Shown one piece after another: positions 8,860-16,756 of a DNA stretch of 32,275 nt. The position numbers and the translations under genes were made by a program. Below the pieces are notes generated by a model. It ran no database searches, had not been told where the DNA came from, and saw only the letters and a program-made list of their open reading frames with translations. The stretch is from Acetatifactor sp. (GTDB taxonomy: Bacteria > Bacillota > Clostridia > Lachnospirales > Lachnospiraceae): NCBI GenBank assembly GCA_022511425.1, contig JAFLRO010000030.1:1-32275 (forward strand), read 5' to 3'. Positions within the stretch are counted from its first letter, which is position 1. Each line of letters begins with the position of its first letter.

Positions 8860-9609
8860 ATGAATCGAGAAGTGATATTTGCCCAGACTCTTGAGAAGGT
8901 AAAGGAGCTTGCAAAGGAACAGGGAAACTGTGTCAGCGAGGAACAGGTAAGGGAAGCTTTTGCTCCCCTGCAGATGGATAACGACCAGATACAGCTGGTG
9001 TTTGACTATCTGGTAAAACACAAGGTTGGTATCGGCCAGCCCGTGAATTTAGACGATTATCTGTCTGAAAAGGAGAGGGATTACCTTCAGGATTATCTCG
9101 ACGAACTGAAGGGTCTGCCTACTTATTCTAAAGGAGAGATTGAAGCCATGACCCTGTCTGCCATGGCCGGGGAGCGTCAGGCGCAGAAGAGTCTGGTGGA
9201 GGTGTATCTGAAAGATGTGGCGGATGTAGCAAGGCTTTACGCAGGGCAGGGCGTTCTCCTGGAGGACCTGATCGGCGAAGGAAATGTGGCCTTGGCCCTG
9301 GGTGCCGGAATGCTGGGCAGTCTGGAGAATCCTGAGGAGGCGCCGGGGATGTTGATGAAGCTGGTTATGGATGCCATGGAGGATTATATCCAGGAGAATA
9401 ATGCCAATGAGAAGACGGATCAGAAGGTGGCGCAACAGGTAAACAGGATAGCCGAAAAAGCCAGGGAGCTGGCGGAGGAACTTCACAGAAAGGTGACACC
9501 ACAGGAACTGGCTCAGGAGACAGGGATTTCTCTTAAGAGTATTCAGGAGGCCATGCGGATGAGCGGCTTCCGGATAGAGGACATAGAATATGCAGAAGAC
9601 AGTCTATGA
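8860..9609 (+). CDS. Sigma-70-like protein lacking region 4
   Basis: This 249-residue protein resembles parts of primary sigma factors. Residues 1-60 are like region 1.1 (ELAKEQGNCVSEEQVREAF). Residues 105-150 match region 2.1-2.2, which binds the RNA polymerase beta-prime coiled coil (SLVEVYLKDVADVARLYAGQ then EDLIGEGNVAL). Residues 200-235 resemble region 3 (RKVTPQELAQETGISLKSIQ). The aromatic region 2.3-2.4 that melts and reads the -10 box is missing or replaced by an acidic stretch, and region 4 is absent. So it may bind polymerase without recognising promoters, as a co-sigma, competitor or adaptor; this is an inference. The Shine-Dalgarno is weak (GAGAGAG). The last 20 bases overlap the next gene, so the two are probably translationally coupled and may act together. 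Confidence 0.68.
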   Translation: MNREVIFAQTLEKVKELAKEQGNCVSEEQVREAFAPLQMDNDQIQLVFDYLVKHKVGIGQPVNLDDYLSEKERDYLQDYLDELKGLPTYSKGEIEAMTLSAMAGERQAQKSLVEVYLKDVADVARLYAGQGVLLEDLIGEGNVALALGAGMLGSLENPEEAPGMLMKLVMDAMEDYIQENNANEKTDQKVAQQVNRIAEKARELAEELHRKVTPQELAQETGISLKSIQEAMRMSGFRIEDIEYAEDSL

Positions 9610-10009
9610 AGATTTTAAATACAGTATGCAGGATGTAAGCCGGGTATATGTGGGCTGTAAGTACTCCTTTGAAGAACTGCTTGACGACGATGATCTGCTG
9701 TTTAAATTCAGACTGATTGTGGAACGCTATATTCTGCCGGAAGCGGATCCTGAGGATACCCTTGAGACCCATTTGTATTATCTTGGACCGGAGAGCTTTG
9801 TTGTAAAACTTTATAAACGCATAAAAGCCCGGGTGAAAGTCAGTGTGATTGAGGAGAAAAAAAGTCTTTTCGGAAAGGTAAAAAGGCAATATGTTACAAA
9901 ACAGCTCACCATGGACGAGCTTGTTGGAATTCCGCCTGAGGAGAAGGAAAGACAGGGAATGGTGATCCAGGAGCTGTCAGTGAGCAAACTTGCATTGACA
10001 TCCGTATAA
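9590..10009 (+). CDS. Uncharacterised 139-aa protein coupled to the sigma-like gene
   Basis: The ATG at 9590 lies inside the last codons of the sigma-like gene, a 20-base overlap that suggests translational coupling; a GAGG stands about 10 bases before it. The protein is soluble, mixed alpha/beta, with an acidic N-terminal half (ELLDDDDLLFKFRLIVERYI) and a basic middle (YKRIKARVKVSVIEEKKSLFGKVKRQY). There is no signal peptide, membrane segment or Cys motif. I do not recognise a family. The overlap makes a partner or regulator of the sigma-like protein the simplest guess. Confidence 0.75.
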   Translation: MQKTVYEDFKYSMQDVSRVYVGCKYSFEELLDDDDLLFKFRLIVERYILPEADPEDTLETHLYYLGPESFVVKLYKRIKARVKVSVIEEKKSLFGKVKRQYVTKQLTMDELVGIPPEEKERQGMVIQELSVSKLALTSV

Positions 10010-10119
10010 TTGACAGTGTCACCGTTAAATTGTGTATCTGGGCATGCCCGCCACACGATGCCTGAAACTGGCTGTGAATAGAAATTTTAATTAATATAAA
10101 TAGTAGAAAGGGAAAAGAG

Positions 10120-13041
10120 ATGAAAAAAGTAGAAGAACTTTCAGCTTATCAAGTATTGGAGAAGAGGGAGATCCCGGACATTAAAAGTGTAAGCTATCTG
10201 GTGCGGCATAAAAAGACAGGCGCCCGGGTGGCATTGCTTTCCAACGATGACGACAACAAGGTATTTTACATCGGATTTCGTACGACACCCAAGGATTCCA
10301 CCGGTGTAGCTCATATTCTGGAGCATTCCGTACTCTGCGGTTCCAGAGAGTTTCCGGTGAAGGATCCTTTTGTGGAGTTGGTAAAGGGCTCTCTAAACAC
10401 ATTTTTGAATGCGATTACTTATCCGGACAAGACCCTATATCCGGTAGCAAGCTGTAACGACAAGGACTTCCAGAATCTGATGCATGTGTATCTGGACGCT
10501 GTTTTCTATCCCAATATCTACAGCAAGGAGGCTATCTTCCGCCAGGAGGGATGGCACTATGAGCTGGATGAGGAGACGGGAGAACTCACCTATAATGGCG
10601 TGGTCTATAACGAGATGAAGGGAGCCTTTTCCTCTCCGGACGATGTATTGTATCGGGAAATTCTAAATTCCCTTTACCCTCACACTACCTACGGCTGCGA
10701 GTCCGGTGGTGACCCCAATGTAATTCCGGAACTTACCTATGAGCAGTTTTTGGATTTCCACAGAACCTATTATCATCCCTCCAACAGCTATATCTATCTC
10801 TATGGAGATATGGATATGGCGGAGAAGCTGGAGTTTATAGATGAGCACTATCTGTCTGCGTTCGAGGCCCTGAAGGTGGATTCTGAAGTGAGTGTGGAAC
10901 CCACATTTGAAACCGCTGTCCGGAGAGTCAGAGAGTTCCCCATCAATCCCGGCGAGAGTGTGGAGGAGAACACTATGCTTGCCTGGAACCTGTCCGTGGC
11001 GGACAGCCTGGACAGGGAGCTTTATATTGCCATGCAGATTTTGGATTATGCGCTGTGTTCTGCTCCCGGCGCGCCTTTAAAGCAGGCGCTGGTGGACAGA
11101 GGACTGGGCAGGGATGTTTACAGCATCTGTGACAACGGCATCCGGCAGCCTTTCTTCAGCGTGGTGTCCAAAGGTGTGGATGCCGGCAGGGAAAAGGAAT
11201 TCCTGGAGGTGATCCGCCAGGTGCTCACAGAGATTGTGGAGAAGGGATTTGACGAGAAGGCACTGCTTGCCGGAATCAATTATTATGAGTTCAGATATCG
11301 GGAGGCAGATTTTGGCTCAACCCCCAAGGGGCTCATGTACGGCATTCAGGCTCTGGACAGCTGGCTCTATGACGAAAGCAAGCCCTTTATACACATTGAG
11401 GCAAACGCTACTTATGCCACCCTGCGGGAGAAGGTGAAACAGGGATATTTTGAAGGTTTGATTCAGAAATACTTGCTGGAGAATCCACATGCTTCCACTG
11501 TTATCTTAAAGCCTGTGGAAGGTCTGGGCGAGCGGCAGGAGGCAGCACTGAAGGAGAAGCTGGCTCAGAGAAAGAGCGGTATGAATGAGGCGGAACTTCA
11601 GAAGATTCAGGATACTTTCCAGGCTCTGAATGAGTTCAGGGAGACGGAGGACAGCCCGGAGGATCTGGCAAAGTTGCCCATGCTGGAGAGGAGTGACATC
11701 AAGAAGGAAGCTGCAAAGCTGGTAAACCGGGAGACAAAGCTTGGAGATATATTCACGCTCCATCATGATCTGTTCACAAATGGTATAGGATACTTGAGAC
11801 TGATTTTTAAGTGCAATAACATTCCGAAAGAGTATTTCCCTTATATCGGTATCCTGAAGGGATGTTTAGGGCTTTTGAATACAAAGAATTATTCTTATGG
11901 GGATCTCTTTAATGAGGCCAACCTGGTTACAGGCGGTATCGCTCCCGTGAACAATTTATACGGTAATGTGAACGACCTTGACGACTACTTCGTGACCATG
12001 GAACTGAAGACCAAGGCGTTGTACAACAATTTGCCAAGAGCAGTGGAGTTGATGGAGGAGATTGCCCTTACCAGCGATTTTTCCGATACCAAGCGAATTC
12101 GAGAAATTCTGGCGGAGGGTAAGTCCAGGCTTCAGGCTCAGATGACTTCCGCAGGGCACATGGTGGCTGTTATCAGGGCTGGCTCATATACAGGTGAAGG
12201 AGCTGCTGCCAACGAGGCAATTTCCGGTATCACATTATATCGCCTGATAGCTGACCTTGAGACCAATTTTGAGGATAAAAAAGATCAGTTGGTAGAGAAG
12301 CTTACGGCCTTGAGCCATATGATTTTCCGCCCGGAGAACTTGATGGTTGACTTTGTGGGAGAGAAGAGTGCGCTTGAAAGCCTTGAGAAGCCCGTGAACA
12401 AGCTTGTCGAAAAGCTTTACAAAATGCCTGTTGAGAAGGCTGTATGGCATCCGACAGTAGAGCGTAAGAACGAAGGTTTCATGACATCTGCTCAGGTGCA
12501 GTATGTCTGCCGCGCTGGCAACTTCCGCAAGAAGGGTCTTCCGTACAGAGGAGACCTTAAGGTACTGAAAGTAATGATGGGCTATGAGTACCTGTGGGTG
12601 AATGTCCGTGTAAAGGGCGGTGCTTATGGCTGTATGTGCAGTTTCGGTATGGTGGGAGACAGTTACTTTACCTCCTATCGGGATCCTAATCTGGGCAAGA
12701 CATTGGATGTCTATGAGCATGCGGCAGAGTTCGTAAAGGGCTTTGAAGCGGACGAACGCACCATGACCCAGTATATCATCGGCGCCATCAGCGATTTGGA
12801 TACTCCGTTAAATCCGTCTGCCAAAGGCCTGCGATCCCTGGTTGCTTACCTGTCCGGTATCACTGATGAAATGTACCAGAAAGAGCGTGACCAGGTGCTT
12901 GCCGCAGATCAGGAGAGCATTCGGCAATTGGGCGAGTATATAGATGCCTTCATGGGCGAGGACTGCCTGTGCGTAGTGGGAAATGCCCAGAAGATAAAAG
13001 GAGAAGAGACATTGTTCAAGAGTGTCGAGAACCTTTTCTAA
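10120..13041 (+). CDS. M16C family zinc metallopeptidase (insulinase/PreP-like)
   Basis: This 973-residue protein is a full-length M16C peptidase, a family of clam-shaped enzymes that digest peptides up to a few tens of residues inside a closed chamber. The inverted zinc motif HxxEH is HILEH (H65, E68, H69), followed by the distal zinc ligand E165 in NEMKGAF. The M16C-associated middle domain and the catalytically inactive second half are present; near the end, GGAYGCMCSFG and SYRDPN are the typical substrate-binding stretch. No signal peptide is seen, so it should act in the cytoplasm, probably clearing peptides. The ATG at 10120 has a modest Shine-Dalgarno (GAAAGGGA). The 110-base gap before it contains a GGGCATGCCC palindrome (10041-10050) but no clear promoter. 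Confidence 0.93.
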   Translation: MKKVEELSAYQVLEKREIPDIKSVSYLVRHKKTGARVALLSNDDDNKVFYIGFRTTPKDSTGVAHILEHSVLCGSREFPVKDPFVELVKGSLNTFLNAITYPDKTLYPVASCNDKDFQNLMHVYLDAVFYPNIYSKEAIFRQEGWHYELDEETGELTYNGVVYNEMKGAFSSPDDVLYREILNSLYPHTTYGCESGGDPNVIPELTYEQFLDFHRTYYHPSNSYIYLYGDMDMAEKLEFIDEHYLSAFEALKVDSEVSVEPTFETAVRRVREFPINPGESVEENTMLAWNLSVADSLDRELYIAMQILDYALCSAPGAPLKQALVDRGLGRDVYSICDNGIRQPFFSVVSKGVDAGREKEFLEVIRQVLTEIVEKGFDEKALLAGINYYEFRYREADFGSTPKGLMYGIQALDSWLYDESKPFIHIEANATYATLREKVKQGYFEGLIQKYLLENPHASTVILKPVEGLGERQEAALKEKLAQRKSGMNEAELQKIQDTFQALNEFRETEDSPEDLAKLPMLERSDIKKEAAKLVNRETKLGDIFTLHHDLFTNGIGYLRLIFKCNNIPKEYFPYIGILKGCLGLLNTKNYSYGDLFNEANLVTGGIAPVNNLYGNVNDLDDYFVTMELKTKALYNNLPRAVELMEEIALTSDFSDTKRIREILAEGKSRLQAQMTSAGHMVAVIRAGSYTGEGAAANEAISGITLYRLIADLETNFEDKKDQLVEKLTALSHMIFRPENLMVDFVGEKSALESLEKPVNKLVEKLYKMPVEKAVWHPTVERKNEGFMTSAQVQYVCRAGNFRKKGLPYRGDLKVLKVMMGYEYLWVNVRVKGGAYGCMCSFGMVGDSYFTSYRDPNLGKTLDVYEHAAEFVKGFEADERTMTQYIIGAISDLDTPLNPSAKGLRSLVAYLSGITDEMYQKERDQVLAADQESIRQLGEYIDAFMGEDCLCVVGNAQKIKGEETLFKSVENLF

Positions 13042-13086
13042 GGAAATCCGTCTCTAAGGTGCAATGAGAGTTAGCTCGCGAATGTC

Positions 13087-13111
13087 AATTATGAACCGCA
13101 GGTTCATGATT
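13087..13111. repeat. Short hairpin after the M16C gene
   Basis: AATTATGAACC and GGTTCATGATT pair around a 3-base loop (GCA), giving 11 pairs including one G-T. It sits 45 bases past the peptidase stop and about 58 before the DUF4349 gene. There is no long T-run, so it is at best a weak terminator or a processing/stability hairpin between two co-directional genes. Confidence 0.4.
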
Positions 13112-13168
13112 TAACATTAAGGACGTCTCTGTGGGCTGTGATATCCGGCATCCACGGAAGGGAGGAAC

Positions 13169-14221
13169 ATGATGAGAGAGAACGGAAACAGAAAAAACGG
13201 CTTTGTAGGTAATACGGTCAGAGTACTGACCGGAAGGATGCCAGCTGTGATGGCGGCAATGTTGGCAGTGATGCTGCTTACCGGCTGTGGCGGCGCGTAT
13301 GACGGATCTTATTCCGAGTTCAACGGGCAGAGCTCCAACAGCTATTCCAGCACTACTGCATCGGACTCCTACTACGATTATGGGCTGGATATGGCACCGG
13401 AGTCCGCCGCAGATGAGGCATATGAGAGCGGCAAAAATCAGGCTGCAGATGCTCTCAGCCAGCGGAAGCTGATCCGCACTGTGAATATGGAGGTGGAGAC
13501 CAAGGAGTTTGACCAGCTGATGAACACTCTGGAGAGACAGGTACAGAGCATCGGTGGCTACATAGAGAACATGGAGAGCTACAACGGCAGCAGTTACAAC
13601 AGTAATCGCAGCAATCGTTATGCAAACCTGACTCTTCGCATTCCAAAGAATGAACTGGACGGCTTTCTGGACCTGGTATCCGATGTGGGTAATGTAGTGC
13701 GCCGTAATGAGAGCGTGGAGGATGTGACTCTGTCCTATGTGGATTTGGAGAGCCATAGGAACGCGCTTCGCACAGAACAGGAGAGACTGCTGGAGCTTCT
13801 GGAGCAGGCGGAAACTCTGGAGGATATCCTGACGATTGAAGACAGACTGTCAAACGTTCGCTATCAGCTGGAGAGTATGGAATCCCGTCTGCGTACCATG
13901 GATAATCAGGTGGATTACAGTACGGTATACTTAAGGGTGTCTGAGGTACAGGAACTGACGCCCGTAGTTGAGCAGACTGTGTGGGAGCGGATTAAAGAGG
14001 GGTTCAGCGATAGTCTGGAGAACATCAGAATCATCGCACTGGAAATTATGATTCGGTTTGCGGTGAATACTCCTTATCTGGTGTTGCTGGCAGTGATTGC
14101 AGCGGTGGTGCTGATTTGCGTCAAGGTGTCCGTGAAATATTCCGCGAAAAAAGCAGCGAAAAAGAGGGAAGCGGAACTAAGGTCACAGCAGAACGGCACT
14201 GACACCCTTGGACAGGGCTGA
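13169..14221 (+). CDS. DUF4349 lipoprotein
   Basis: This 350-residue protein has an N-terminal signal ending in a lipobox, LLTGC with C40 as the lipidated residue, so it should be anchored on the outer face of the membrane. A low-complexity Ser/Tyr/Asp linker (45-100) follows. The DUF4349 domain (about 105-275) includes RKLIRTVNMEVETKEFD, the IGGYIENMES and LTLRIPKNELD stretches, and a long coiled coil around EQERLLELLEQAETLEDILT. A single C-terminal membrane helix (about 297-320, LVLLAVIAAVVLICVKV) precedes a short basic tail. GGGAGG lies just before the ATG. The function of DUF4349 proteins is not established. It ends 10 bases before era and is probably co-transcribed with it. Confidence 0.87.
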   Translation: MMRENGNRKNGFVGNTVRVLTGRMPAVMAAMLAVMLLTGCGGAYDGSYSEFNGQSSNSYSSTTASDSYYDYGLDMAPESAADEAYESGKNQAADALSQRKLIRTVNMEVETKEFDQLMNTLERQVQSIGGYIENMESYNGSSYNSNRSNRYANLTLRIPKNELDGFLDLVSDVGNVVRRNESVEDVTLSYVDLESHRNALRTEQERLLELLEQAETLEDILTIEDRLSNVRYQLESMESRLRTMDNQVDYSTVYLRVSEVQELTPVVEQTVWERIKEGFSDSLENIRIIALEIMIRFAVNTPYLVLLAVIAAVVLICVKVSVKYSAKKAAKKREAELRSQQNGTDTLGQG

Positions 14222-14231
14222 GAGGAGACAA

Positions 14232-15149
14232 ATGACTGAGAAACCATCTTATAAATCAGGGTTTGTGACACTGATCGGAAGGTCAAATGTTGGAAAATCC
14301 ACACTGATGAACAGGCTGATTGGGCAAAAGATTGCCATCACCTCCAACAAGCCGCAGACCACCAGAAACCGCATTCAGACAGTACTGACTCTTGAGGAGG
14401 GTCAGATAGTGTTTCTGGACACCCCTGGCATCCATAAGGCCAGAAACAAGCTGGGCGACTATATGGTGAGTGCTGCGGAGCACACTTTAGAGCAGGTGGA
14501 CGTAATCCTGTGGCTTGTGGAACCCACGGATTATATCGGAGCAGGAGAACAGCATATTATTGAACGACTCAGACGGGTGAAAACACCGGTGATCCTTGTG
14601 ATTAACAAGACGGATACTGTGAAGAAGGAGGAAATCCTGCACTTTATCGACACCTACCGCAGAGAATTGGATTTTCAGGAGATTGTGCCTGTCTCGGCCT
14701 TGAAGGGTCACAATACGGATGAACTGGTGAAATGTATTTTAAAGTACCTGCCCTATGGTCCTGCCTTTTACGACGAAGACACCGTCACGGATCAGCCCAT
14801 GCGCCAGATCGTGGCGGAACTGATCAGGGAAAAATCTCTTAGGCTGCTTGAGGATGAGATTCCTCATGGCATCGCTGTGACCATAGAGAGCATGCAGGAG
14901 AAAGGAAAGATCTGCCATATTGAAGCTACCATCATCTGTGAACGTGATTCCCACAAGGGAATCATTATCGGAAAGGGCGGTACAATGCTTAAAAAAATAG
15001 GTTCCACAGCCCGTCCGGAAATTGAGAAAATGCTTGAAATGCAGGTAAATCTCAAGCTTTGGGTGAAGGTGAAAAAGGATTGGAGGGACAGTGATTTCCT
15101 TCTGAAAAATTATGGATACAACCCGAAAGATGTGATGAGCGGCGAATAG
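14232..15149 (+). CDS. era: GTPase Era, 16S rRNA-binding ribosome assembly factor
   Basis: This 305-residue protein is the complete Era GTPase, which binds the 3' end of 16S rRNA and assists 30S subunit maturation. The G1 loop is GRSNVGKS (16-23), G2 is in PQTTRNR, G3 is DTPG (63-66) and G4 is NKTD (125-128). The C-terminal KH domain carries GIIIGKGG near residue 243. I chose the ATG at 14232 because AGGAG precedes it at the right distance and the product then begins like other Era proteins; an in-frame TTG at 14208 lies inside the DUF4349 gene. The stop is followed by the structured leader of the yqzL-like gene and recO, an arrangement known around era in Firmicutes. Confidence 0.97.
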   Translation: MTEKPSYKSGFVTLIGRSNVGKSTLMNRLIGQKIAITSNKPQTTRNRIQTVLTLEEGQIVFLDTPGIHKARNKLGDYMVSAAEHTLEQVDVILWLVEPTDYIGAGEQHIIERLRRVKTPVILVINKTDTVKKEEILHFIDTYRRELDFQEIVPVSALKGHNTDELVKCILKYLPYGPAFYDEDTVTDQPMRQIVAELIREKSLRLLEDEIPHGIAVTIESMQEKGKICHIEATIICERDSHKGIIIGKGGTMLKKIGSTARPEIEKMLEMQVNLKLWVKVKKDWRDSDFLLKNYGYNPKDVMSGE

Positions 15150-15167
15150 AAAAAATTAATTTGCAGA

Positions 15168-15248
15168 CCCTAATACCAAGCAATCGTTCAGATGGCTTGC
15201 GACGGTTTTAACAACGCATTTGAACCTGCGATTACACTTGGATTAGGG
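15168..15248 (+). promoter_or_regulatory. 81-base extended hairpin upstream of the yqzL-like gene
   Basis: The segment can fold end to end. CCCTAAT (15168-15174) pairs with ATTAGGG (15242-15248), CCAAG (15176-15180) with CTTGG (15237-15241), AATC (15182-15185) with GATT (15230-15233), and GTTCAGATG (15186-15194) with CATTTGAAC (15217-15225, one G-T). That is 25 pairs with small bulges and a 22-base terminal loop. The outer stem takes in most of the AGGGGG (15245-15250) that serves as Shine-Dalgarno for the start at 15258, so folding would limit ribosome access. It could be a cis-regulatory leader or a palindromic repeat. Confidence 0.55.
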
Positions 15249-15257
15249 GGATCTGTA

Positions 15258-15461
15258 ATGGATTTAAAATACTGGAAGCAGTTTGAGGAAAGCGGTAAGA
15301 TAGAAGATTATCTGGCCTTCGTCTCCAGTAAGGGACGGGAAACAGAGAAGAAAAACCAGGCGAAAGAAGGCAGTTATGCAGGAGTTCATATGGGTGACGG
15401 GAATCATACTGAAGCAGACTCCGGTGGGAGAGTACGACAGGCATATCAGCCTTTTAACTAA
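15258..15461 (+). CDS. YqzL-like small protein overlapping recO
   Basis: A 67-residue product starts at the ATG 7 bases after AGGGGG. Its N-terminus, MDLKYWKQFEESGKIEDYL, fits the YqzL pattern of a Trp followed by F-x-x-(S/T)-G-x-I-x-x-YL, known for small proteins encoded between era and recO in Firmicutes; their function is unknown. Known YqzL proteins are shorter. Here a charged, Gly-rich tail of about 40 residues runs 86 bases into recO in another frame, so those residues are overprinted on the RecO N-terminus. The longer reading from the ATG at 15192 lacks a Shine-Dalgarno and lies inside the hairpin. The tail may be just an unselected read-through to the first stop. Confidence 0.68.
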   Translation: MDLKYWKQFEESGKIEDYLAFVSSKGRETEKKNQAKEGSYAGVHMGDGNHTEADSGGRVRQAYQPFN

Positions 15462-16026
15462 GGAACGCGGCAAGCTGTCCGCCTTTGCCAGGGGGGCAAG
15501 GAGACCCGGCAGCAGGCTAGCTGCCGCCACAAATCCCTTTGCTTTTGGCAGTTTCAAAATATATGAGGGCAAAAACTCTTATATCGTAATGGAGGCTGAT
15601 ATACAGAATTACTTTGAGGAGCTTAGGGCGGATTATATCGGAGCTTGTTACGGACTGTATTTTGCGGAGGTGACAGATTATTACACCAGGGAGAATAATG
15701 ATGAGAGAGAGATGCTAAAGCTTCTCTACCAGTCATTGAGAGCTTTGTGTGCACAGTCCCTGCCCAACCCTTTGGTCAGATGTGTATTTGAGTGTAAGGC
15801 GATTGCCATAAACGGTGAATTTCCCGGGCCGCCGGCAGGCAGGGAACTGGAAGAATCCACAGTATACTGCCTGCAATACATAGCGTCAAGTTCTGTAGAA
15901 AAGCTGTACACCTTTGTGGTGACAGATTCTGTCTTGAAGGAATTGAAGCAGGTAGCAGCAGAATACATGAAGCGGTTTGTGGGGCGGGAGTTTAAAAGTC
16001 TGGATGTTCTGCAAACTCTTTGTTGA
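15376..16026 (+). CDS. recO: DNA repair protein RecO, short form
   Basis: This 216-residue protein has the RecO layout: an N-terminal OB fold (residues 1-80, WVTGIILKQTPVGEYDRHIS and LLTKERGKLSAFARGARR) followed by a helical domain (VRCVFECKAIAINGEFPG, then STVYCLQYIASS and KLYTFVVTDSVLKELKQ). RecO anneals SSB-coated strands and helps load RecA with RecR. The protein is shorter than the usual 240-250 residues, and the CxxC pairs that bind zinc in many RecO proteins are missing; the segment between INGEFPG and STVYC is only about a dozen residues. The position after era and yqzL fits. Its start lies within the yqzL-like gene with an AAGG-type Shine-Dalgarno, so translation may be coupled. Confidence 0.9.
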   Translation: MQEFIWVTGIILKQTPVGEYDRHISLLTKERGKLSAFARGARRPGSRLAAATNPFAFGSFKIYEGKNSYIVMEADIQNYFEELRADYIGACYGLYFAEVTDYYTRENNDEREMLKLLYQSLRALCAQSLPNPLVRCVFECKAIAINGEFPGPPAGRELEESTVYCLQYIASSSVEKLYTFVVTDSVLKELKQVAAEYMKRFVGREFKSLDVLQTLC

Positions 16027-16041
16027 AAAACGGAATAGTTT

Positions 16042-16074
16042 TTGATACAATTATTTGGCACAGGCTATAGCCTG
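16042..16074 (+). promoter_or_regulatory. Possible promoter with a 14-base palindrome
   Basis: TTGATA (16042-16047) and TATAGC (16066-16071) are separated by 18 bases and could be a weak sigma-A promoter for the lipoprotein gene at 16105. The -10 lies inside a perfect palindrome, CAGGCTATAGCCTG (16061-16074), flanked by GCA and TGC. A dimeric regulator could bind there. Neither reading is secure. Confidence 0.3.
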
Positions 16075-16104
16075 ATGCAAAAGCTTGGAGCGAGGAGTTA
16101 ATGG

Positions 16105-16719
16105 ATGAAGAAGTGTGGAAAGCTTGCAGCAGGTGTACTCGTTGCTGCGATGCTGCTCTCAGGCTGTGGACAGGCAGCGGTTCCGGAGGTAATCGTGGAG
16201 CCCACTCTTGTCATCGACAGTGACGGAAGGGTGACTGCCTACCTGGTGGGAGAGTTTGACAAGTCCTACTATGATCTGTCCGAGCTGACGGCAATGGCCC
16301 GTGAGGAGGCCGCAGAATTCAGCGATACTTCTCAGGACGGCACAGTCCCTGTGACGGTGAAGAGTGTGGAAGCAGCTCAGGATGGGAGCAGCAGGATCGT
16401 ACTGGCTTATCAGTTTGACAGTACAGACAGCTACAAAGGATTCATCGGAAATGAACTTTTTTACGGCACTGTAGAAGATGCCCTTTCCAAGGGCTATATT
16501 CAGGATGTGATTCTTCAGAGTGTTAAATCTGAAGCGACTCTTGTCCGGGAGACCTTGGAAGAGCAGAAGGAAAAACATCTGATTATTACTGATGCTGCGG
16601 CAGTTATCTACTGCCCGGAAAGAGTTACGTATCTGAGCGCGGGTGCTGTTATGAAGGAAGATGGCAGTGTGGATGCTTCAAAGGCTCCAGGAATCGTTTA
16701 TATACTTTTGAGGAAATAA
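16105..16719 (+). CDS. Putative lipoprotein of unknown function
   Basis: This 204-residue protein begins with a lipoprotein signal, charged residues MKK, a hydrophobic stretch, then LLSGC with C21 as the lipidated cysteine. The mature part (SDGRVTAYLVGEFDKSYYDL, then FIGNELFYGTVEDALSKGY) is soluble and rich in beta-type sequence. I do not recognise a named domain, though similar lipoproteins occur in Lachnospiraceae next to glyS-like housekeeping genes as far as I recall. GAGGAG lies 7 bases before the start. An ATG four bases earlier is out of frame. It sits 37 bases before glyS and may share its transcript. Confidence 0.8.
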   Translation: MKKCGKLAAGVLVAAMLLSGCGQAAVPEVIVEPTLVIDSDGRVTAYLVGEFDKSYYDLSELTAMAREEAAEFSDTSQDGTVPVTVKSVEAAQDGSSRIVLAYQFDSTDSYKGFIGNELFYGTVEDALSKGYIQDVILQSVKSEATLVRETLEEQKEKHLIITDAAAVIYCPERVTYLSAGAVMKEDGSVDASKAPGIVYILLRK

Positions 16720-16756
16720 TTAAGAGGACCGTTTGAACGGTAAAAGGAGAGATAAA

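Noticed and set aside
9995..10010. TTGACA plus TATAAT as a promoter for the M16C gene
   Set aside because: The two hexamers are separated by only 4 bases, which cannot form a promoter; the following TTGACA at 10010 has no good -10 at 16-18 bases.
13085..13756. 223-codon antisense frame opposite the DUF4349 gene
   Set aside because: It is antisense to a clear lipoprotein gene, is His/Ile-rich without domain signature, and ends in the intergenic hairpin.
14208..14231. Upstream TTG start for era
   Set aside because: It lies inside the preceding gene and has no Shine-Dalgarno; ATG 14232 with AGGAG gives the normal Era N-terminus.
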